Part shown: positions 1 through 8,306 of the stretch, one piece after another
Layout of the letters: every line of letters starts with the position of its first letter
Position numbering within the stretch: position 1 is the first letter of the stretch
Program-made: the position numbers and the translations under genes
IMG/VR virus record: IMGVR_UViG_3300023196_002944
Coordinates: 1 to 64,000 of that record
DNA length: 64,000 bases
Source: a virus
Strand: one strand, 5' to 3'
The notes under the pieces: model-generated
Databases searched by the model: none
What the model was told of the DNA's origin: nothing
The model's input: the letters and a program-made list of their open reading frames with translations, nothing else

Positions 1-621
1 CCGCTGACGCCGCGAGAAGCGATATTCGTGCATGAGTTTTTGCGCGATCTGAATGCCATTGAGGCGGCAAAGCGGGCGGGGTACAAGATCAAGGATGACA
101 GAGCGTACGCGCTGCTGGAAAAAGCAAACATTCGGCATTCGATCCACTTCCAGATGCAGGCGAAGGATGAATCCCTCGACATCACGGAACTGCGCATCAT
201 CGAAGAGATTGCGGCGCTTGCCTTTGCCAACGTCGGAGACTTCATCGACTGGACTGGTGGCTCGGTGATGATTCGGTCCAAGAGCATGATCAAGCCGTCA
301 CTGCAGGCGGCGATTGCAGAGATTACGGAGGTCACGCTGCCCAACGGCATGACCACGATCCGCTTCAAACTACACAACAAACTGAAGGCGTTGGAAGACT
401 TGCTGGCTTACACCTTAGACAAGAACAAGGCGTTGCAGGGCAATGAAGATGATGAGATGGTCAAAGCGCTGACAAAGTCTCGTGCACGGTCGCTCTTGCG
501 TGCGCGAGAAGATGCCAAACGGGATGAAGAAGATGGGGAGGAAGCGGGGCGACTGGTGCGTGAGAGCGCACCTGATAGTGATCCGCTGGATGAAGCACTG
601 GATGGAGATAACAATGAATGA
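1..621 (+). CDS. terS: Terminase small subunit, 5' partial
   Basis: The frame is open from base 1, and the first residues (LTPREAIFVHEFL, then LNAIEAAKRAGYK) match the N-terminal DNA-binding region of Terminase_2-type small subunits. The start codon therefore lies upstream of the window, and the GTG at 28 is not the true start. The family recognises the packaging site on concatemeric phage DNA and recruits TerL. About 206 residues are visible. The C-terminus is Arg/Lys/Glu-rich and acidic at the end, as is common for the TerL-contacting tail. It overlaps the next gene by 8 bases, and TerL lies about 1.5 kb downstream. The assignment is good from motif and context; only the missing N-terminus is unknown. 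Confidence 0.85.
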   Translation, partial: PLTPREAIFVHEFLRDLNAIEAAKRAGYKIKDDRAYALLEKANIRHSIHFQMQAKDESLDITELRIIEEIAALAFANVGDFIDWTGGSVMIRSKSMIKPSLQAAIAEITEVTLPNGMTTIRFKLHNKLKALEDLLAYTLDKNKALQGNEDDEMVKALTKSRARSLLRAREDAKRDEEDGEEAGRLVRESAPDSDPLDEALDGDNNE

Positions 622-955
622 GGATATTGAAGTTAAAAATGTCGCGGAAGCTGACTTCGAGATTGCGGAGGGAGAAGCCATGTTGCGGTTCTTTCCGCTG
701 GATGGGGTCGACGCCCTGCACATGTTTGTGCGCCGGCCGAAGGATAGTGAGCCTGCGGATTTCCGTGAGTTGACCAAGAACCAGCGGCTGACGGCGCTGC
801 TCTTCGGAGCGCTGACTGAAACGACCGAGGGGCAGGCGCTGATTCATCACGCCCGGTCTCTGGAAAACTGGCTCATGCAATCTAAGTTGCCTATCGAAGA
901 AGCGCAAAAGGCATACTTCGAAATGGCATTTATCCACCCAAGTGGCTCCACGTAA
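614..955 (+). CDS. Hypothetical phage protein, 113 aa
   Basis: The start is the ATG at 614, inside the end of terS, with GGAG seven bases upstream. A longer in-frame reading from a GTG at 482 would overlap terS by 140 bases and lacks this support. The product is acidic, with a predicted helical C-terminal half and no motif I recognise. It sits between the two terminase subunits together with four other small genes, so a packaging-associated or early accessory role is possible but only inferred. Confidence 0.65.
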   Translation: MNEDIEVKNVAEADFEIAEGEAMLRFFPLDGVDALHMFVRRPKDSEPADFRELTKNQRLTALLFGALTETTEGQALIHHARSLENWLMQSKLPIEEAQKAYFEMAFIHPSGST

Positions 956-977
956 CTATGACGATGTGGAGTACATG

Positions 978-1196
978 ATGAATCTCACCGACGCCCTCCC
1001 ACGGGGGGAGCAGCACTGGAAAGCGCATCTGACACCTCAGAAGGTGAGGGCCATGCGTGCGCTTCGGGGGAAGCACAAACTCTGCATCGCATGCATTGCG
1101 AAGCTCTACAGGGTCAATTACCAGACGGCATACGATGCCATCACTGGTCGGACGTGGGCACACGTAACTGAGGTGGCTGTAGGGGAAGAAGGTTAG
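978..1196 (+). CDS. Small helix-turn-helix-like protein, 72 aa
   Basis: A central stretch (LTPQKVRAMRAL, then IAKLYRVNYQTAYDAI, then TW) resembles the small helix-turn-helix modules found in phage HNH endonucleases and regulators, in which the second helix ends in a conserved Trp. No HNH catalytic residues are present, so this would be the DNA-binding part alone. The start is the ATG at 978, with GGAG six bases upstream. An ATG at 975 and a GTG at 942 (overlapping the previous gene) are alternatives. The HTH assignment is by pattern only. Confidence 0.5.
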   Translation: MNLTDALPRGEQHWKAHLTPQKVRAMRALRGKHKLCIACIAKLYRVNYQTAYDAITGRTWAHVTEVAVGEEG

Positions 1197-1226
1197 TGAG
1201 TACTTACCAACCAAGGAAATTCTATT

Positions 1227-1556
1227 ATGGATTCACACAAAGACGCTGCCCGCCTGCAACTGCTGGATCACTATTTTGAAGCGGTCGTTATCTGCGATCC
1301 CTTCACGGAGTTGAAGGCCACCATTCCACATGACCAACTCGACGAACTGACCACGGTCTTCATGACGTGGGGGGATGACGGTGTTCGCGCCTTTGTTCAC
1401 GCGGCTGTGGGTTACAGCGAGAAAGGGTCACTACTGACCCGAAATTACCTAGAAGCGAAGGAGTACATCCATGCGAGACGTAGAAGCGATGACAGTGACA
1501 GTGCAGATCGGAAAATTAGTGGGCTTCCTAAAGGGGCATCGGAAGACCCACATTGA
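1227..1556 (+). CDS. Hypothetical protein, 109 aa
   Basis: The ATG at 1227 has AAGGAA eight bases upstream. The first 80 residues look like a compact acidic domain. The last 28 codons overlap the next gene in another frame and are Arg/Ser/Asp-rich, consistent with a tail that drifted into the neighbouring gene. I recognise no family. It lies in the small-gene cluster between terS and terL. Confidence 0.55.
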   Translation: MDSHKDAARLQLLDHYFEAVVICDPFTELKATIPHDQLDELTTVFMTWGDDGVRAFVHAAVGYSEKGSLLTRNYLEAKEYIHARRRSDDSDSADRKISGLPKGASEDPH

Positions 1557-1836
1557 GGAATATGAGCAGGCGTGCGGAGCCTACTTTCGGAAACTGAAAG
1601 ATGAACTCAACATACTGTCGGGGCAGGCTGGTGCGAACAAGTTCCGTAAAGACAACTACGTGATTCAGGTCGTGCAGCCGGTGAACCGCGAATCTGAGTA
1701 CAACAAGTATATCGGTATGCTGGAGATGGCCGAGGAAGAGACGTTGGCGATTTCCACGCATCAGTATCGATGCTTCGTAGACAACGAGTGGTTGTGGGCG
1801 CAAGAAGCGTTCTTGTCGAACTCCACGTACCGATAA
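1471..1836 (+). CDS. Conserved phage protein of unknown function, 121 aa
   Basis: The start ATG at 1471 is preceded by GAAGGAG at ideal spacing, inside the preceding gene. The C-terminal pattern (YNKYIGMLEMAEEETL, then FVDNEWLW) matches a small protein I have seen across unrelated tailed phages, which carries a YDRAIRMLEM-like helix followed by a DEWxW end. Its function is not known to me. The N-terminal half is probably helical (HIEEYEQACGAYFRKLKDEL). An ATG at 1489 is a weaker alternative start. Confidence 0.6.
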   Translation: MRDVEAMTVTVQIGKLVGFLKGHRKTHIEEYEQACGAYFRKLKDELNILSGQAGANKFRKDNYVIQVVQPVNRESEYNKYIGMLEMAEEETLAISTHQYRCFVDNEWLWAQEAFLSNSTYR

Positions 1837-1850
1837 GCTAGGATATAATC

Positions 1851-2153
1851 ATGGCATCAGGAATTGAAGATGAAATGGCTGAAGTTAACGAGGTAGCAAC
1901 GCTTGCTCAGTCAGCCGTTGCTTCAGATGGCAAACTGGACCCGGATGATGCGGCGTTGATCATGACTGCAGATGGCAGGATGAAATGCGTCGTGCCGGGG
2001 GTGGGGGGCGACGGAGAGGATGGTATGCCGCCGCACTGCGCGTTGATTGCCGGGTTGTACCTGTCGTTCCGTGATCAGACCGAGGCGGGAAAGCAGTTCA
2101 TGGATGCGGCGCTGACTTACTTACAGGAGGCGTTCCCCCGCGATGCGAAGTAA
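1851..2153 (+). CDS. Acidic hypothetical protein, 100 aa
   Basis: It starts at the ATG at 1851 after a weak AGGA and overlaps terL by 11 bases. The product is acidic, with a predicted helical C-terminus and a Gly/Asp-rich middle (GVGGDGEDGM). No recognised domain. Its coupling to terL suggests co-translation, but no function can be assigned. Confidence 0.6.
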   Translation: MASGIEDEMAEVNEVATLAQSAVASDGKLDPDDAALIMTADGRMKCVVPGVGGDGEDGMPPHCALIAGLYLSFRDQTEAGKQFMDAALTYLQEAFPRDAK

Positions 2154-3582
2154 TTTTGGGGACGATGTCGGGAAATATGTAGCCGAGCCCGGCAAATTCT
2201 CCAATGACATCTATAAGTGGGGGGAAGAGGGCACCATTCTCTACGATCATGATGGCCCTGATATTTGGCAAGCCAAGGTACTGGCGCGAATAGCCTACTG
2301 CGTCGCTCGAAATCTCCCTGTCAGAATCGCCGTGGCGTCCGGTCACGGCATAGGCAAGTCAGCCTTGGTGGCGTGGTTGATCCACTGGTTCATGTCCACG
2401 CGTGGCCCGAACCCGCAGGTGGTGGTCACGGCCAACACCAAGAACCAGTTGATGACCAAGACGTGGCGCGAACTCGCCCGTTGGCACAAGTTGTCCATCA
2501 ACGAGAAATGGTTCAAGTGGACGGCCACGCGCTACTACGGCTTTAAGAACCCTGAGACATGGGTGGCCAACGCGATCCCGTGGTCTAGTGAGAACTCCGA
2601 AGCGTTCGCCGGCACCCACGAAGAGCATGTGCTGGTCATCTTCGATGAAGCGTCGGCGGTCGACGATGCGATCTGGGAAGTCACCGAGGGCGCGATGACC
2701 ACACCCGGAGCCATGTGGGTGTGCTTCGGGAACCCGACGCGGAACACCGGTCGGTTCAGGGAGTGTTTTGCCGGGGGCAAGTTCTCTCACCGGTGGTGGA
2801 CGATGCAGGTGGATTCCCGCACGGCCAAGATGGCAGACAAGCGGCAGCTAAACGAGTGGATCGAAGATTACGGGATTGATTCTGACTTCGTGAAGGTTCG
2901 TGTCCTCGGCCAGTTCCCCGTCGCTGCCAACAACCAGTTCATCCCCAGTGACATCGTCACTCGCGCACGCGAACTGATTCTTCCTGACGCTGACTTTATC
3001 CAAGAGCCAAAGATTCTGTCCTGTGATCCGGCACGCTTCGGTGATGACTCCACCGTGGTCACGCGCCGGCAGGGCGGGAAGGTCTGGCAGCAAGCAGAGT
3101 ACAAGGGGCTCGACACCATGGCCGTCGCCCGGATTGTGGCGAATGATATCGATGAGTGGTCACCTGATGGAGTGTTCGTCGATGGCATTGGCATCGGGGC
3201 TGGCGTAGTGGATCGCCTACGTGAGATGCACTTCAAGACCTTCGATGTGCAGGTGTCAAATACGGCGAACCAAGAGGATGAATACTTCAATCATCGGGCT
3301 GAAATCTGGGGGGATGGGAGGAAGTGGCTGAGAAGGCAGGTTGATTTACCTGCCGATGATGATAAATTGCAGACAGACCTGATCGGTATTGAGTATGGGT
3401 TTGATGGCAAGGGCCGCATCCAACTGGAGAAAAAGTCCGATATGAAGAAGCGGGGGCTGAACTCCCCCGACCGTGGCGATTCACTGTTCCTTGGGTTCAG
3501 TGTTCCTGTGAGGAAGGATATGTTGCGGGATAGTGGTATATTGGCGATACGCCGTGAGACTGCGAACTGGCGTGTCTTGTAA
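2143..3582 (+). CDS. terL: Terminase large subunit
   Basis: This is the ATP-driven packaging motor and DNA-cutting nuclease, which docks on the portal. Residues 67-74 (GHGIGKSA) form the Walker A motif. Residues 166-171 (IFDEAS) form Walker B with the catalytic Glu. The RNase H-like nuclease follows, with acidic residues at D295 (SCDPARFGDD), around D347 (VDGIG) and in SPDRGDS (441-447). At 479 aa the length is normal for an intact two-domain terminase. It overlaps the previous gene by 11 bases. Unusually, the portal gene is not next door but about 15.5 kb downstream. Confidence 0.95.
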   Translation: MRSNFGDDVGKYVAEPGKFSNDIYKWGEEGTILYDHDGPDIWQAKVLARIAYCVARNLPVRIAVASGHGIGKSALVAWLIHWFMSTRGPNPQVVVTANTKNQLMTKTWRELARWHKLSINEKWFKWTATRYYGFKNPETWVANAIPWSSENSEAFAGTHEEHVLVIFDEASAVDDAIWEVTEGAMTTPGAMWVCFGNPTRNTGRFRECFAGGKFSHRWWTMQVDSRTAKMADKRQLNEWIEDYGIDSDFVKVRVLGQFPVAANNQFIPSDIVTRARELILPDADFIQEPKILSCDPARFGDDSTVVTRRQGGKVWQQAEYKGLDTMAVARIVANDIDEWSPDGVFVDGIGIGAGVVDRLREMHFKTFDVQVSNTANQEDEYFNHRAEIWGDGRKWLRRQVDLPADDDKLQTDLIGIEYGFDGKGRIQLEKKSDMKKRGLNSPDRGDSLFLGFSVPVRKDMLRDSGILAIRRETANWRVL

Positions 3583-3607
3583 TTATGTGATGCTGGAGGA
3601 ATGAATC

Positions 3608-3943
3608 ATGGCTGCTGGTCAGACAATTGCTTCTATCGGTAGTGAAGTTGGTCATCCGCGTGCGGACCTGACCGTAACCGTAGCTGCCCCAGTACTGCTG
3701 CGCATCCGTGGCAGTTCACACCCCATCTCTCTCGTCGGGCTAGCGCCCGCTACGGCGACACTGGTTGTTGCCTATACGTTGTCAAGCTGGGATGAAATGG
3801 ATGCCGGGACTGCCGTCTGGGTGGATTCCGCTATCACGTTTACTCCCGGCACAACGCCTATTGGTGGACAGATCGGATTCCCCGTGAATGGCCTGCGCGC
3901 CACAGCTACTACGCTGACGTGCACGTTGCAGGCGCAGGTGTAA
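3608..3943 (+). CDS. Probable structural or appendage protein, 111 aa
   Basis: The start ATG at 3608 has GGAGG eight bases upstream. The product is rich in Ala, Thr, Val and Gly with alternating hydrophobic residues, suggesting a small all-beta virion protein. No motif is recognised. It opens the fibre block and is followed directly by a tail-associated small protein, so an appendage role is inferred from composition and position. Confidence 0.5.
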   Translation: MAAGQTIASIGSEVGHPRADLTVTVAAPVLLRIRGSSHPISLVGLAPATATLVVAYTLSSWDEMDAGTAVWVDSAITFTPGTTPIGGQIGFPVNGLRATATTLTCTLQAQV

Positions 3944-3946
3944 ATC

Positions 3947-4306
3947 ATGGCCTGCGTGCAGCGCGAAAAACTGTGCATTTCGCAGGGGTCGGATTACGAC
4001 CATACCTTCGTCTACACGGAGAAGGACGGTGTCACTCCCATCGACATCACAGGCTTCACCGTAAGGATGAAGTTCAAACCCGACTATGATGACGATACAA
4101 TACTCTACGAAGCCACCTCGGCGGGGGGAGAATTTACGATCCCTAACGGTACGGATGGCGAGATTGAACTGTCCATTGCGAATACGGTCACTGAAGCTTG
4201 GCCTTTTGAAGATGCGGTGTATGATATTGAAATCGTGTCGGCAACAAGCAAAGTAACTCGTATACTGCAAGGTATAGTGGTCCTATCACCGGAGGTAACT
4301 GACTAA
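3947..4306 (+). CDS. Small tail/fibre-associated beta-domain protein, 119 aa
   Basis: The pattern is SQGSDY near the N-terminus, then DITGFTVRMKFKP, TDGEIELSI, AVYDIEIV and a final VTRILQGIVVLSPEVTD. It matches a small domain common in tail-fibre regions of phages, in which a beta-sandwich ends in a YDLEI...G.V.RLL.G...S.EVT signature. It probably acts as an adaptor or decoration near the fibre base (inference). Its stop overlaps the next start as TAATG. Confidence 0.6.
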   Translation: MACVQREKLCISQGSDYDHTFVYTEKDGVTPIDITGFTVRMKFKPDYDDDTILYEATSAGGEFTIPNGTDGEIELSIANTVTEAWPFEDAVYDIEIVSATSKVTRILQGIVVLSPEVTD

Positions 4307-4473
4307 TGGCTATAGCAAGCGTAGCGCGTAATTACGCAAAATCCGTATCTCTTGATGCCGTGAAGATCACGGCGGATGGGAAGCGTGTCCCACTCGGGAC
4401 CATTTCGTACTGGCACCGCAATCCGTTCATGCGTCTGATGTATGTGGTAAAGCGGTTTTTCAATCTTGTCTAA
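4306..4473 (+). CDS. Small basic protein, 55 aa
   Basis: This is a short gene beginning at the ATG that overlaps the previous stop (TAATG), with GGAGG about 11 bases upstream in CCGGAGGTAACTG. The product is basic, with an aromatic, hydrophobic C-terminus (YWHRNPFMRLMYVVKRFFN) and no family I recognise. Tight coupling to both neighbours supports it as real. The amphipathic end could contact membrane or a larger virion protein, which is speculation. Confidence 0.55.
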   Translation: MAIASVARNYAKSVSLDAVKITADGKRVPLGTISYWHRNPFMRLMYVVKRFFNLV

Positions 4474-4485
4474 TGGAGGCTAGCA

Positions 4486-4857
4486 ATGGCTACTCTGGTA
4501 ACGAATGCAGGTCTTGCCGTCGTCACAAACCGACTGAAGGGCGCGGGCACTGAACCCAACTACATCGATTGGGGCACCGACGTCACGGCGGCTGCGGTCA
4601 CCGATACGGCGCTCGGCACTCCCGGTGGTGAGGCCCGCGTAGCGGGTACCTCAACGCAGGAGACGACTTCGGTCACTAACGACACCTACCGTGTTGTTGG
4701 CACCATGACTGAAGGCGGCGCGGGCGAGACATTCCGAGAAGCAGGACTGTTCGACGCGACAACGGCCGGCAACATGCTGGTCAGTGCGCAGTTCGGGGAT
4801 GTTGTTCTGGCGACGGGCGAGTCGATCCAGTTTACGTTCAACGTCCAGTTCTCGTAA
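4486..4857 (+). CDS. Probable tail-fibre-associated protein, 123 aa
   Basis: The ATG at 4486 has GGAGG upstream. The pattern TNAGLAVVTNRL, then FREAGLFDA and LVSAQFGDVVLATGESIQFTF resembles phage tail-fibre accessory domains whose end reads REAGLFD...F.....GDSIQFT. It likely folds as a beta-sandwich attached to the fibre base. It is followed by a hairpin and then the first large fibre gene. Confidence 0.55.
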   Translation: MATLVTNAGLAVVTNRLKGAGTEPNYIDWGTDVTAAAVTDTALGTPGGEARVAGTSTQETTSVTNDTYRVVGTMTEGGAGETFREAGLFDATTAGNMLVSAQFGDVVLATGESIQFTFNVQFS

Positions 4858-4876
4858 TGACTCGGGCCATGGGTTG

Positions 4877-4900
4877 ACGGTGCTGTAACAACGGCACCGT
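4877..4900 (+). terminator. Hairpin before the first fibre gene
   Basis: ACGGTGCTGT and ACGGCACCGT form a 10-bp stem with one G-U pair around an AACA loop, in the 65-bp gap before the fibre gene. Only a short T-run follows (TGGCCTTT). It may be a weak or leaky terminator, or an mRNA-stabilising hairpin. Confidence 0.4.
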
Positions 4901-4922
4901 TGGCCTTTGAGGGGAGACGCGC

Positions 4923-7742
4923 ATGGCTCTCGTCTTCAAGGACCGGGTCAAAGAGACAACGTCGACGACCGGGACGGGTACCTATACTCTTCTCGGCGCA
5001 GCGGCGGGCTATCAGTCCTTCGCTGATATTGGTGATGGCAACACCTGCCATTACTTCGTATCTAATGGTGTCGACTGGGAATCTGGTCTAGGCACCTACA
5101 CGGCGGCGGGCACACTCCTTGCCCGCACAACCATCTACGAATCCTCCAATGCCGACGCCGCCGTTAGCTGGGGCGCGGGCACCAAGCAAGTTGAACATGG
5201 CCCGGTGGCGGCGTACGCGGGCGTCACGCTGGTCGATGCCGACATCGGCGTCACCGTCGCCGCCTTCGCTCACAACCACGCTGGAGTATACGAGCCGGCC
5301 GACGCCACGATCCTTAAAGACGCTGACATCGGCGTCACCGTCGCGGCCTTCGCTCACACCCATGCTGGGGTCTATGAGCCGGCCGACGCTACGATCCTCA
5401 AGGATGCAGACATCGGCGTTACGGTCGCGGCCTTCGCGCACAACCACTCAGGCGTGTATGAGCCGGCCGACGCCACGATTCTGAAAGACGCTGACATCGG
5501 CGTCACCGTCGCCGCCTTCGCGCACAACCACTCAGGCGTCTACGAACCGGTCTTCTCCAAGAACACAGGGTTCAACCTCAATCTCGGTACGGGGGCCGGA
5601 ACCGTATCGGAGGGCAACCACAACCACACCGGAGTCTACGAACCCGCTGACGCCACCATCCTCAAAGATGCTGACATCGGCGTTACCGTCGCCGCCTTCG
5701 CGCACAACCACTCGGGGGTGTACGAACCCGCCAGCGCCAATCTGACCAAAGACAATGTAGCCGAGACGATCACTGCGGCATGGGCATTCAACGGCGACAT
5801 CACGACCGCCTTTGAGCAGCACACCTATCTTGGTGCCTACCACGGTATAACAGGTAGCTCTGAATCCATTGTCTCTGGCGGATCAGGAACCACGGACGCT
5901 GTATATCTCGGGCGTATATGTACCGGGATGCACACGCTAAAAATTTATTACTCTGGCTGGGGTGCCTACGAGGGTGGCGAGTACCTAGTCCATAAGGATT
6001 ACGGCGTCACCACTCCAACCATTTTTGAGCAGAATGTTTGGGGCGCTGAGTTAACCTCCCTGCATTGGGTTTCTGTATCCAATACAGCCTGCGATCTGTT
6101 CCTGCTGTTTACGCACTCATCGCCCGTCTCAGAGAGCATCGCCGTCCGATGGACATTTGAATCGGTCAAGGCGACCGCTGACGAGAGAGTAACCTTCCCT
6201 GCGGTAACACCGCCGACGCTTGACGGCACGAATGACATTGTTCCGTGGAAGAAAACACCCAACACGGGTATTACAGAGTACGTCAACACCCCGACTGTCG
6301 GCGGAACAGCGGTATCCCTGACCACGCATAACCACTCGGGCGTGTATGAACCTGCTGACGGCACCATCCTCAAGGACGCTGATATTGGCGTGACGGTCGC
6401 TGCCTTCGCGCACAACCATAGTGCTGCCAATATTACCTCTGGCACCCTTGCGGTTCTTCGCGGCGGTACAGGTGTAACCACGAAGACAGGGACCGGGTCT
6501 GTAGTCCTCTCCGCAAGCCCGGTATTCACCGGGACAGTCGATCTTGGAACGCTTGCCCTAGTCGATGAGCTTAGGGTGGGCGACGGGTCTGTTTCGGCAC
6601 CGTCCATGACTTTTGGTGGGGACACCAATACTGGGTTTTATCGCTACGTAAGTACGGACACATACTTAGCCGTAACAGTAGGCGGGAACCTATGTGCTGA
6701 GTTTGGGTTTGACGAATCTAGTTACGAGTACACGGGTATTTATGGCGACCTGTATGTCTATGGGCAGGGCATTTGGGCTGATGAGGTATTTCTAGCAGAC
6801 CCCGGAAATGTCCAATTAACACTGGATAACACTGTCGCGCCTTCTACGCACGACCGGGTAACGATGGGGGTCAGCACCACTGGCCTGTTCACAATAGATG
6901 GCGACGGCATCCCGATCTTCGAATCGCAGATGGCGGCGACCACGATTACCTACAATCGGTTCCGTGGCCCGATGCAGTTCCAGTACGGCAGCACGGGGCA
7001 GGGCTTCACGGCGCTGTTCGGGGCGGACGCCATATCGAACGGCAGCACCCTGACCAACGTCACGACGAAGATCGCCCGAGTGGGCGTTCCACACTACACC
7101 AATGCAGAACAACCAATGTGCCTGTTTTGGGGGCAGAGCGCCTCCGGCTCTACCAGCATGTCCATAGGCGGTGGGTCGTCACTGTTTAACACTATTGAAA
7201 CCCTCAATATCTACGGAGCCGCCAACGACACGACGGTTACAGGCACGTTGCTGGCCCAGTTCACGCTGGCCGCCGGGCTGAACATGCAGCAGCAGGGCGT
7301 CAAGCTCAACAACCTCGCCTCATCCAACGTGAATACTTTGGATGATTACGAAGAAGGAACCTTCACTCCGGTTGTGTCAGGCAGTACCGTTACCGGGTCA
7401 GGGACATACTCAACTCAGAACGGGTACTACACAAAAGTAGGGGATGTTGTTTACGTATCCATAGATATTGGGTGGACGGCACATACGGGTAGCGGGAATA
7501 TGCTTTTGGATGGGTTGCCTTTTAACGCCAACGCTTCTCATTCCTACCACACGCTCTCGTGCAATTATGAGAGTGGGGTAACTAATAGAACTACAAATAA
7601 GCACATATCCGGTGGGTACATCACGCCTGGTAATAATTACGCTACGTTAGTGCAAACTGACCACGCCGCAGCAGGGGGCGCAGGGGCTATATCTCTCGGG
7701 GCGGCGGGGCGTCTGATGTTCAATGGGTTTTATAAGGTGTAA
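4923..7742 (+). CDS. Tail fibre protein with HxH repeats, 939 aa
   Basis: Residues 1-100 form the common fibre N-terminal module (TGTGTYTLLGAAAGYQSF, GDGNTCHYFV, SSNADAAVSWGAGTK), expected to bind the tail. Next come six copies of a 28-residue unit (DADIGVTVAAFAHNH.GVYEP), four of them in tandem. His-x-His motifs like these coordinate metal ions in the trimeric fibres of T4-like phages. Later regions are beta-rich. The C-terminus (NGYYTKVGDVVYVSIDIGW, LDGLPFNA) resembles C-terminal domains of many tail spikes. I see no enzymatic motif, so receptor binding rather than depolymerase activity is the likelier role. The N-terminal module recurs in the protein at 11773. Confidence 0.85.
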   Translation: MALVFKDRVKETTSTTGTGTYTLLGAAAGYQSFADIGDGNTCHYFVSNGVDWESGLGTYTAAGTLLARTTIYESSNADAAVSWGAGTKQVEHGPVAAYAGVTLVDADIGVTVAAFAHNHAGVYEPADATILKDADIGVTVAAFAHTHAGVYEPADATILKDADIGVTVAAFAHNHSGVYEPADATILKDADIGVTVAAFAHNHSGVYEPVFSKNTGFNLNLGTGAGTVSEGNHNHTGVYEPADATILKDADIGVTVAAFAHNHSGVYEPASANLTKDNVAETITAAWAFNGDITTAFEQHTYLGAYHGITGSSESIVSGGSGTTDAVYLGRICTGMHTLKIYYSGWGAYEGGEYLVHKDYGVTTPTIFEQNVWGAELTSLHWVSVSNTACDLFLLFTHSSPVSESIAVRWTFESVKATADERVTFPAVTPPTLDGTNDIVPWKKTPNTGITEYVNTPTVGGTAVSLTTHNHSGVYEPADGTILKDADIGVTVAAFAHNHSAANITSGTLAVLRGGTGVTTKTGTGSVVLSASPVFTGTVDLGTLALVDELRVGDGSVSAPSMTFGGDTNTGFYRYVSTDTYLAVTVGGNLCAEFGFDESSYEYTGIYGDLYVYGQGIWADEVFLADPGNVQLTLDNTVAPSTHDRVTMGVSTTGLFTIDGDGIPIFESQMAATTITYNRFRGPMQFQYGSTGQGFTALFGADAISNGSTLTNVTTKIARVGVPHYTNAEQPMCLFWGQSASGSTSMSIGGGSSLFNTIETLNIYGAANDTTVTGTLLAQFTLAAGLNMQQQGVKLNNLASSNVNTLDDYEEGTFTPVVSGSTVTGSGTYSTQNGYYTKVGDVVYVSIDIGWTAHTGSGNMLLDGLPFNANASHSYHTLSCNYESGVTNRTTNKHISGGYITPGNNYATLVQTDHAAAGGAGAISLGAAGRLMFNGFYKV
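5235..5570 (+). repeat. Four tandem 84-bp units in the fibre gene
   Basis: Units begin at 5235, 5319, 5403 and 5487 and encode a 28-residue HxH repeat. Two further copies lie separately, near 5640-5720 and 6355-6425. Copies differ at many third positions, so the protein rather than the DNA is being conserved. Confidence 0.9.
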
Positions 7743-7745
7743 AAA

Positions 7746-8036
7746 ATGGCAATCATACAGCGCGTAGAAACACAAATAGACGTACTTCGTGATCGACAGC
7801 TAGGCGTTGCGGTATACACGATCACCGAGGACAGCGTGACCGGCGAAGAAATGGCCCCGGCGCAAGTAGACCGTCGCGTGATCGATGTAGAAGATGATGT
7901 GACCGCCGAAGCTAAAGACATTAAGGATATAGCATCCTTGGTGTGGACTCCTGCCGTTAAATCCGCAAGGCAGGTTAAACGTGCGGAAGAAGCGGCCAAA
8001 ATGGAAGAACTGACGCCGCCGATAGTTGAAGAGTGA
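7746..8036 (+). CDS. Hypothetical protein, 96 aa
   Basis: It starts at an ATG three bases after the fibre stop. The product is highly charged, with an acidic, Ala/Glu/Lys-rich and probably helical C-terminus. The N-terminus (RVETQIDVLRDRQLGVAVYTI) may be a short beta/helix fold. No family is recognised. Position suggests a small accessory of the fibre system. Confidence 0.5.
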   Translation: MAIIQRVETQIDVLRDRQLGVAVYTITEDSVTGEEMAPAQVDRRVIDVEDDVTAEAKDIKDIASLVWTPAVKSARQVKRAEEAAKMEELTPPIVEE

Positions 8037-8066
8037 TTTGTGTAACTTAAGCAGAAGGATTTAATA

Positions 8067-8303
8067 ATGGATGAGCAAGCGAAACAAGTAGCGAACTACC
8101 TTCTAGGGCTTCTTCAGGAAGCCTGCACTATTCCCGCACGCGAAGCGGAGAACGTCGTAGGAGCGAAGAACTTCCTGCGTGCGATGGCGACTGGGCAATT
8201 GGTGGTCAGTGAACCGAAAGCCCCAGACACCCCGCCCCCCGTTCCGCCAAAGGGGAATGGAGTGGATAGCCCGGATAGCCCGGATTCCCCGCCCGCTGAA
8301 TGA
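8067..8303 (+). CDS. Small protein with Pro/Ser/Asp-rich tail, 78 aa
   Basis: AAGGATTTAATA precedes the ATG at 8067. The N-terminal 50 residues are helical (QVANYLLGLLQEACTIPAREAENVVGA). The last 28 are a disordered tail of Pro, Asp and Ser (a DSPDSPDSP core). No family is recognised. It lies directly upstream of the first 18-residue-repeat protein. Confidence 0.5.
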   Translation: MDEQAKQVANYLLGLLQEACTIPAREAENVVGAKNFLRAMATGQLVVSEPKAPDTPPPVPPKGNGVDSPDSPDSPPAE

Positions 8304-8306
8304 CTC

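Noticed and set aside
5999-6628. 209-residue minus-strand ORF in the fibre gene
   Set aside because: Antisense to the HxH-repeat fibre, with the repeated pattern reflected; no support for expression.
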